Source: an uncultured Garciella sp. (GTDB lineage: Bacteria > Bacillota > Clostridia > Eubacteriales > Garciellaceae). From it: a stretch of 8,932 nt of DNA. The stretch covers positions 1 through 8,932 of the forward strand of contig USMD01000078.1 in NCBI GenBank assembly GCA_900555725.1, read 5' to 3'. Within the stretch, counting starts at the first letter, position 1. Every line of letters starts with the position of its first letter. Under the pieces are notes generated by a model. It ran no database searches. It was given only the letters and a program-made list of their open reading frames with translations, and had not been told where the DNA came from. Shown in pieces: positions 4,254-8,932 of this stretch. A program made the translations under genes and the position numbers.

Positions 4254-6917
4254 ATGAAAAGATTAAAGATAGGTATAATTCCTCATACCCACTGGGATAG
4301 AGAATGGTATTTTACATCTTCTAAGTCCATGATTTATTCCCTTCATGATTTTGATGAAGCGATTGAACATTTAGAGCAAGATCAAAAATTCAAATGTTTT
4401 ATTTTTGATGGACAAACTTCAATAATAGAAGATTATATTTCCATGAGACCTAATATGGAGGAAAAAATTAAAAGACTTGTTAAAGAGGATAGAATGATTA
4501 TTGGACCATGGTATACTCAACCAGATACCCTGATAGTATCAGGAGAGTCTCTGATTAGAAACTTGCTTTATGGCACTCGCAAGGCTAGAGAATTTGGAAA
4601 GTATATGAAGATTGGATATCTTCCAGATTCATTTGGAATGAGTGAGCAGATGCCACAAATTTATAGAGGATTTGGATTCAAATATGCAGCATTTAGGAGA
4701 GGCATTTCTGATGGATTAGTTAGAAATAGAGAGTTTTATTGGAGTTCGCCAAATAGTGATGAAGTATTCGTCCATAATATTTATGCTTATGGCAGCTTTG
4801 GGTATCCACCAGAAAAGCCAGATGATCTTAAAGAATATATCATTGGAATCATAGATAATTTAAAAGAAAAGTATAGAACAGGGTTGATATTACTATTTAA
4901 TGGAGAGGATCAAAAACCAATTAGAAAAAACTTGCCGAAAATCATCAAAACAGCCAGAGAAATACTACCAAATATTGATTTTGAAATGATGTCATTGGAG
5001 GAAGGGATGTCTGAGATTGAAAAATCTGATATAGATTTTGAAAGATATCAGGGGGAGTTTACCTTTGGACAATACTCAAGAACCCATAAAAGCATTTTCT
5101 CAACTCGTGCAGACTTGAAAGTTATGAATAATAGAATGGAAAATTACCTGCAAAATATAGCAGAACCAGTGTCATCTTTGGGCTACATGCTTGGCTTTAA
5201 ATATGAGGAAAAGGTTTTTGAAAAGATTTGGAAATTGATGCTTGATAATTCTGCCCATGACAGCATTGGTATGTGCAATTCAGATGACACCAACAAGGAC
5301 GTTGAACACAGGTTTATTGAAGCAAATCATTTGTCTACCTCATTAACAGAATTAAAGCTTAGGGAAATAAGCACAAAAATTCCGGTGAAAGATCATTTCC
5401 AGTTTCAGGTATACAATCTTCTTCCTTATGAAAGAGGAGGCCTTTTAGAAACTCAGTTATTTTTGCCGTTTCGTGAAGTAGAAATTTATGATGAAGAAGG
5501 CAATATATATCCATCAGAAATCATTGATATCAAAGACGTAACTGACTCTATTTTTAAGAAATCCATCAGAGAAATTGGCGTAGACAATGATTCCAATACT
5601 TCTTGGCATAGGGAAATCCAAAATATATTCGATACGAAAATAATTATTGATATTGAGAAATTACAACCATTTAGCTATAAAACTTTATATATACGTGAAA
5701 AAGAAAAATCCTATAAATCATTAATGGCAGACAGCAATTCTATCGAAAATGAAAACTTTTTTATATCCATAAAGAATGACGGAACTATAGATATCTATGA
5801 CAAAAAGAGAAAGAAAAATTACACAGATGCAATCTACTTTGAAGATGATGGCGATGAAGGAGATAGTTATGACTATTCTGAACCTGCCGACAATAAATAT
5901 TTAAGAAATATTAAAGTGAAAAATGTTGACAATACGTCAAATGCACTTAAAAGCACATTGCATATTACCTTTGAAATGCCTTTGCCCTATAACTTAGAAG
6001 AAAGAAGTCAAGGGAAAATCTCTGTCAATAATAGTATAAGTCTAGATCTTTCTTTAGTTAAAAATAATCCCAATATAGAAATAGATATCACTGTACTCAA
6101 TAGAGCAATAGAGCATAGATTGAGAATGGTTGTAAATACTGATATTTATGCAAAGTATTCTTATGCAGATGAACAATTCGGTACCATAAAAAGGAAGGTT
6201 TACCTTAAAGAGGTTGAATCTTGGAAAGAACAAGGATGGAATGAAAAGCCAAGGACAATAGAGCCAATGCAAAGTTTTATTAGTATAGCAAAGGAGGATT
6301 CTGCAGTCCAAGTGATTACAGACTCGGTGAGGGAATATCAGATTATAGGTGAAAAATTTAATAAAATTGCTATGACTATATTAAGATCTACACCATATCT
6401 TGGGAAAGAAGAGCTTAATGATAGACCAGGCAGGGAATCAGGAACAAAAGCACCAACACCTGATGCTGAGCTTATGAACAAAAAAATATATGCAAAGTAT
6501 TATATAGCATATCACGATCAATATCAGGCATACCAATTTGCTAAAAATGCAAAAGAAATACTCACACCTATTATTTCCTACCAAGGGGCACAATTTAAAA
6601 ACAATACTACTTATTTTATCATCACAAATCCTAAGGACAAAAACCTGCCTTTAGATTACTCAGCATTTGAGATCAAAGGTGATGTTGTATTATCAACGAT
6701 TAAAAAAGCAGAGTGTGGGGATGACTTGGTGATAAGATTTTATAATCCCGATAGAAGGATGAGTAAGAATGCAGTACTTATAGATACAGTAGGAAGTCTT
6801 TATGAATCCACATTGGATGAAAGGGTAATCTCAAAAATAAATGATGGGAAAATAGAAGTCGGGACATGTGAAGTAAAGAGCATCATTTATTCGAAACATA
6901 ATAAGGATAAGAAATAA
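4254..6917 (+). CDS. mngB: GH38 alpha-mannosidase, MngB-like (mannosylglycerate hydrolase)
   Basis: This is a cytosolic family GH38 retaining alpha-mannosidase. E. coli MngB (about 877 residues) cleaves 2-O-(6-phospho-alpha-mannosyl)-D-glycerate to mannose 6-phosphate and glycerate, and this 887-residue protein matches it along its length. Landmarks: PHTHWDREWYF (10-20) with zinc ligands H13 and D15; FDGQTSIIEDY (51-61); IIGPWYTQPDT (82-92); GYLPDSFGMS (121-130) with nucleophile D125; GEFTFGQYSRTHKSIFSTR (267-285); SAHDSIG (333-339) with zinc ligand H335. The middle helical domain spans about 285-380 and the beta-rich C-terminal domains the rest, with a late RPGRESGTKAPTPD motif. It has no signal peptide, as expected for an enzyme acting on a PTS product. 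One difference from my recollection of E. coli MngB is NGEDQ (216-220) in place of NGHDQ. It starts at ATG after AAGGAGG (4243-4249) with a short 4-base spacer, and ends with tandem TAA stops. The exact substrate is inferred from homology and the linked PTS genes. Confidence 0.9.
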   Translation: MKRLKIGIIPHTHWDREWYFTSSKSMIYSLHDFDEAIEHLEQDQKFKCFIFDGQTSIIEDYISMRPNMEEKIKRLVKEDRMIIGPWYTQPDTLIVSGESLIRNLLYGTRKAREFGKYMKIGYLPDSFGMSEQMPQIYRGFGFKYAAFRRGISDGLVRNREFYWSSPNSDEVFVHNIYAYGSFGYPPEKPDDLKEYIIGIIDNLKEKYRTGLILLFNGEDQKPIRKNLPKIIKTAREILPNIDFEMMSLEEGMSEIEKSDIDFERYQGEFTFGQYSRTHKSIFSTRADLKVMNNRMENYLQNIAEPVSSLGYMLGFKYEEKVFEKIWKLMLDNSAHDSIGMCNSDDTNKDVEHRFIEANHLSTSLTELKLREISTKIPVKDHFQFQVYNLLPYERGGLLETQLFLPFREVEIYDEEGNIYPSEIIDIKDVTDSIFKKSIREIGVDNDSNTSWHREIQNIFDTKIIIDIEKLQPFSYKTLYIREKEKSYKSLMADSNSIENENFFISIKNDGTIDIYDKKRKKNYTDAIYFEDDGDEGDSYDYSEPADNKYLRNIKVKNVDNTSNALKSTLHITFEMPLPYNLEERSQGKISVNNSISLDLSLVKNNPNIEIDITVLNRAIEHRLRMVVNTDIYAKYSYADEQFGTIKRKVYLKEVESWKEQGWNEKPRTIEPMQSFISIAKEDSAVQVITDSVREYQIIGEKFNKIAMTILRSTPYLGKEELNDRPGRESGTKAPTPDAELMNKKIYAKYYIAYHDQYQAYQFAKNAKEILTPIISYQGAQFKNNTTYFIITNPKDKNLPLDYSAFEIKGDVVLSTIKKAECGDDLVIRFYNPDRRMSKNAVLIDTVGSLYESTLDERVISKINDGKIEVGTCEVKSIIYSKHNKDKK

Positions 6918-6933
6918 TAAAAAAGGTGAGTTT

Positions 6934-8889
6934 ATGCATAGAAGAGAAGAAAACTTGATAAGAATTCTATATGAAAAAAAGAATACATTTGTGTTAGTCA
7001 AGGAAATGGCGGAACATGAAAATTGTTCTGATAAGACCATTAGGAATTCCCTTAATAGAGTGGAGGAATATCTTAGCAAGTTTTCTTCTGATTTAAAGCT
7101 TGAGAGGGTAAAAGGAAAGGGAATTTGCTTAAGAATAAAAGAAAATTCTAGATTGACCCTTAATCATATCTTAGGAACCAATTATGCGAATGAAGAAACA
7201 TTATCTATCGATGAGCGAAGGTTCGAATTGGCATATACATTATTAATGTCAACAAAGCCTGTAACGTTGAAAGAGTTTTCAAAAAAGTATTATGTAAATA
7301 AAAAGGTTGTTGCAAATGATTTGATTGAAATAGGAAGACAACTAGAAAAATATAATTTGAAAATAGTTTCTAAGCAGAGAGTTGGGAATTTTATAGAAGG
7401 ATTAGAGAAGGATAAGAGAGAAGCGTTATCACAGATTATCAAGGATCTAGGAGAGTTTAATAAAGCCAAAGACACTTTAAAAAGTATTTTTATGCCTTAC
7501 GAGATAGATATTGTTAACAAGGCTATCATAGATTTGCAAAATCACATTAATATATCTTTTATTGATGAATCTAATGATGCACTCACTATACACATTCTTT
7601 TTATGATAAAAAGAATAAAGCTAAATCAGTCTATAAGACTGTCTAGGAGTGAAAAAGATCTAGTAGCATCAAAAATTCAATACTCATGGGCGATGAAATT
7701 AGTTAGAAATCTGGAAAATGTATTTTCTATAAGATTTCCAGAGGATGAGATCATTTATTTAGCAATACATCTATTAGGAGTAAAATATAATAGCGGCAAC
7801 AACATTGAAATAAGTAGTTTTACCTATGGATCAGAGGCAAAGATTATAGATGTTTTAATAAAGAGATTGTTAGATAATTTGGAAAAAATTGGAGAAACAT
7901 CTTTTAAGTCTGATGAAATATTAATACAGGCTTTAAGGTTACATTTATATACTTCTCTAAATAGGATTAATTATGGACTATCATTAAAAAATCCAATATT
8001 GGATAAGATAAAGCGAATGAGTCCATATTTGTACTATGAGGTTTTAGATATTGTAGATAGATTTAATACCGAATACAATATGCAAATTCCAAGGGAAGAG
8101 GTCGCATATATAACCATTCATTTTCAAGCCTCTATCGAAAGGAATAAGAAGGATGCAGAAAAAAAATATTCAGCAGTTATTCTATGCCATCTTGGAGTAG
8201 GTGTCTCAAATTATTTACAAATAAAGTTAGAAAAAACGTTTTCGTGGATTGATTTCAAGGGTAGTATTTCTATTAAAGAAATTGGAGAATATATAAAAAA
8301 CAATCCAGTAAATTTTATATTTTCAACAGTAGATATTGATGAATTTGGTATTAACTATATAAAGATAGGTTCTATTATAGATAAAGCAGAGGAGACAAAG
8401 ATTGAAGAAGCAATAAATAACAATTTAATCAATATGGATTTGAAAAAGGGCAATAAAGTCCTTAAATTTATAGACAAAGAATTTATATTTTTAAATAAAA
8501 ATTTAAAAAATAAGATTGAAGTTATAAAATTTATTACAGATAAATTACAAAATTCAGGGCGGATAGATTCTAAATTTTTTGATTCAGTACTAAAAAGAGA
8601 ACATATAGATTCTACAGAGATAGGCAATCTTTTAGCCATACCCCATGGGGATACAGACCACATAATATCTTCAACCATAAGTATCCTTACACTAAAAAAA
8701 CCAATTGTATGGGATAGGGATCAGGTCCAGATTATATTTCTTTTGGCTGTAAAAAAGGAAGATTATTCAAAGGACAATACGATGAGAGACTTTTTCAAAT
8801 GTTTAAATAACTTGAGTAATAATAAAGAGGTTCTAGAAAAATTAATTAAAGAGAATAATGTTAATCTTTTTTTAGAGATGATAAAATAA
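6934..8889 (+). CDS. PTS-controlled transcription regulator: HTH, two PRDs, EIIB-like, EIIA-like (MtlR/ManR type)
   Basis: This is a multidomain activator of the BglG-related, DNA-binding MtlR/ManR class. Domains in order: a winged helix-turn-helix at about 5-66 (CSDKTIRNSLNRVEEYL); a second HTH at about 98-156 (TLKEFSKKYYVNKKVVANDL); PRD1 at about 183-286 with H220 and H279; PRD2 at about 303-404 with H337 and H396; an EIIB-like domain at about 411-498 with C418 (ILCHLGVGVS); and an EIIA domain at about 510-651 with H571 (LLAIPHGDT). All six expected phosphorylation residues are present, so it should be fully phospho-regulated: typically HPr activates through a PRD histidine, while the operon's own EIIA/EIIB inhibit when substrate is absent. 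It is 651 residues long, usual for the class. It starts at ATG with AAAGGTGAG upstream, 16 bases after the mannosidase stop, so it is last in the operon and probably autoregulated. A likely target is the palindrome at 1925-1942. Confidence 0.92.
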   Translation: MHRREENLIRILYEKKNTFVLVKEMAEHENCSDKTIRNSLNRVEEYLSKFSSDLKLERVKGKGICLRIKENSRLTLNHILGTNYANEETLSIDERRFELAYTLLMSTKPVTLKEFSKKYYVNKKVVANDLIEIGRQLEKYNLKIVSKQRVGNFIEGLEKDKREALSQIIKDLGEFNKAKDTLKSIFMPYEIDIVNKAIIDLQNHINISFIDESNDALTIHILFMIKRIKLNQSIRLSRSEKDLVASKIQYSWAMKLVRNLENVFSIRFPEDEIIYLAIHLLGVKYNSGNNIEISSFTYGSEAKIIDVLIKRLLDNLEKIGETSFKSDEILIQALRLHLYTSLNRINYGLSLKNPILDKIKRMSPYLYYEVLDIVDRFNTEYNMQIPREEVAYITIHFQASIERNKKDAEKKYSAVILCHLGVGVSNYLQIKLEKTFSWIDFKGSISIKEIGEYIKNNPVNFIFSTVDIDEFGINYIKIGSIIDKAEETKIEEAINNNLINMDLKKGNKVLKFIDKEFIFLNKNLKNKIEVIKFITDKLQNSGRIDSKFFDSVLKREHIDSTEIGNLLAIPHGDTDHIISSTISILTLKKPIVWDRDQVQIIFLLAVKKEDYSKDNTMRDFFKCLNNLSNNKEVLEKLIKENNVNLFLEMIK

Positions 8890-8932
8890 ATAATGTATAC
8901 GATACTAGAAAAAAATTATAGCTATTTGAAAA

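Noticed and set aside
8355..8678. 107-codon minus-strand frame opposite the regulator's EIIB/EIIA end
   Set aside because: It lies antisense to a domain with conserved phosphorylation motifs and looks like a shadow of AT-rich coding DNA.

Overview
The window looks like the end of an assembled contig from a low-GC Bacillota, most likely a clostridial anaerobe. The signs are the strongly AT-rich sequence, AGGAGG-type ribosome binding sites, frequent AGA/ATA codons, TTG and GTG starts, and fructose-family PTS proteins with a PRD regulator. The genus cannot be fixed from the sequence. Bases 1-26 are not genomic: they match the end of a Nextera/Tn5 sequencing adapter, so biology starts near base 27.

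Left part (27-1790). A 57-codon gene on the minus strand (71-244, TTG start, strong ribosome binding site) diverges from a short-chain dehydrogenase/reductase (413-1324) of the general-stress YhdF/YdaD type. The dehydrogenase is followed in the same direction by an 86-residue protein (1411-1671) that resembles the nickel-binding half of HypA without its zinc domain. A strong intrinsic terminator (1737-1790) closes this unit.

Control region (1791-2084). A stretch of about 300 bases with no gene carries an extended -10 promoter (TGATATAAT) with a poor -35 box. A near-palindrome, TTACCG-N6-CGGTAA, lies just upstream, about 52 bases before the likely transcription start. This layout suggests a promoter that needs an activator.

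Right part (2085-8889). Five genes in one direction form a likely operon: PTS EIIA, EIIB and EIIC of the fructose family as three separate proteins, a cytosolic GH38 alpha-mannosidase close to Escherichia coli MngB, and a large transcription regulator (HTH, two PRDs, EIIB-like, EIIA-like). The proposed pathway is that EIIABC imports and phosphorylates an alpha-mannoside, best guess 2-O-alpha-mannosyl-D-glycerate. The GH38 enzyme then splits the phosphorylated product into mannose 6-phosphate and an aglycone such as glycerate. The regulator would sense PTS traffic through phosphorylation of its PRD, EIIB and EIIA domains and switch the operon on. E. coli does the same job with a single fused EIIABC (MngA) and a GntR-type regulator (MngR), so the transporter layout and the control differ here. 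No glycerate kinase or mannose-6-phosphate isomerase is present in the window. The last 43 bases (8890-8932) hold no recognisable feature.
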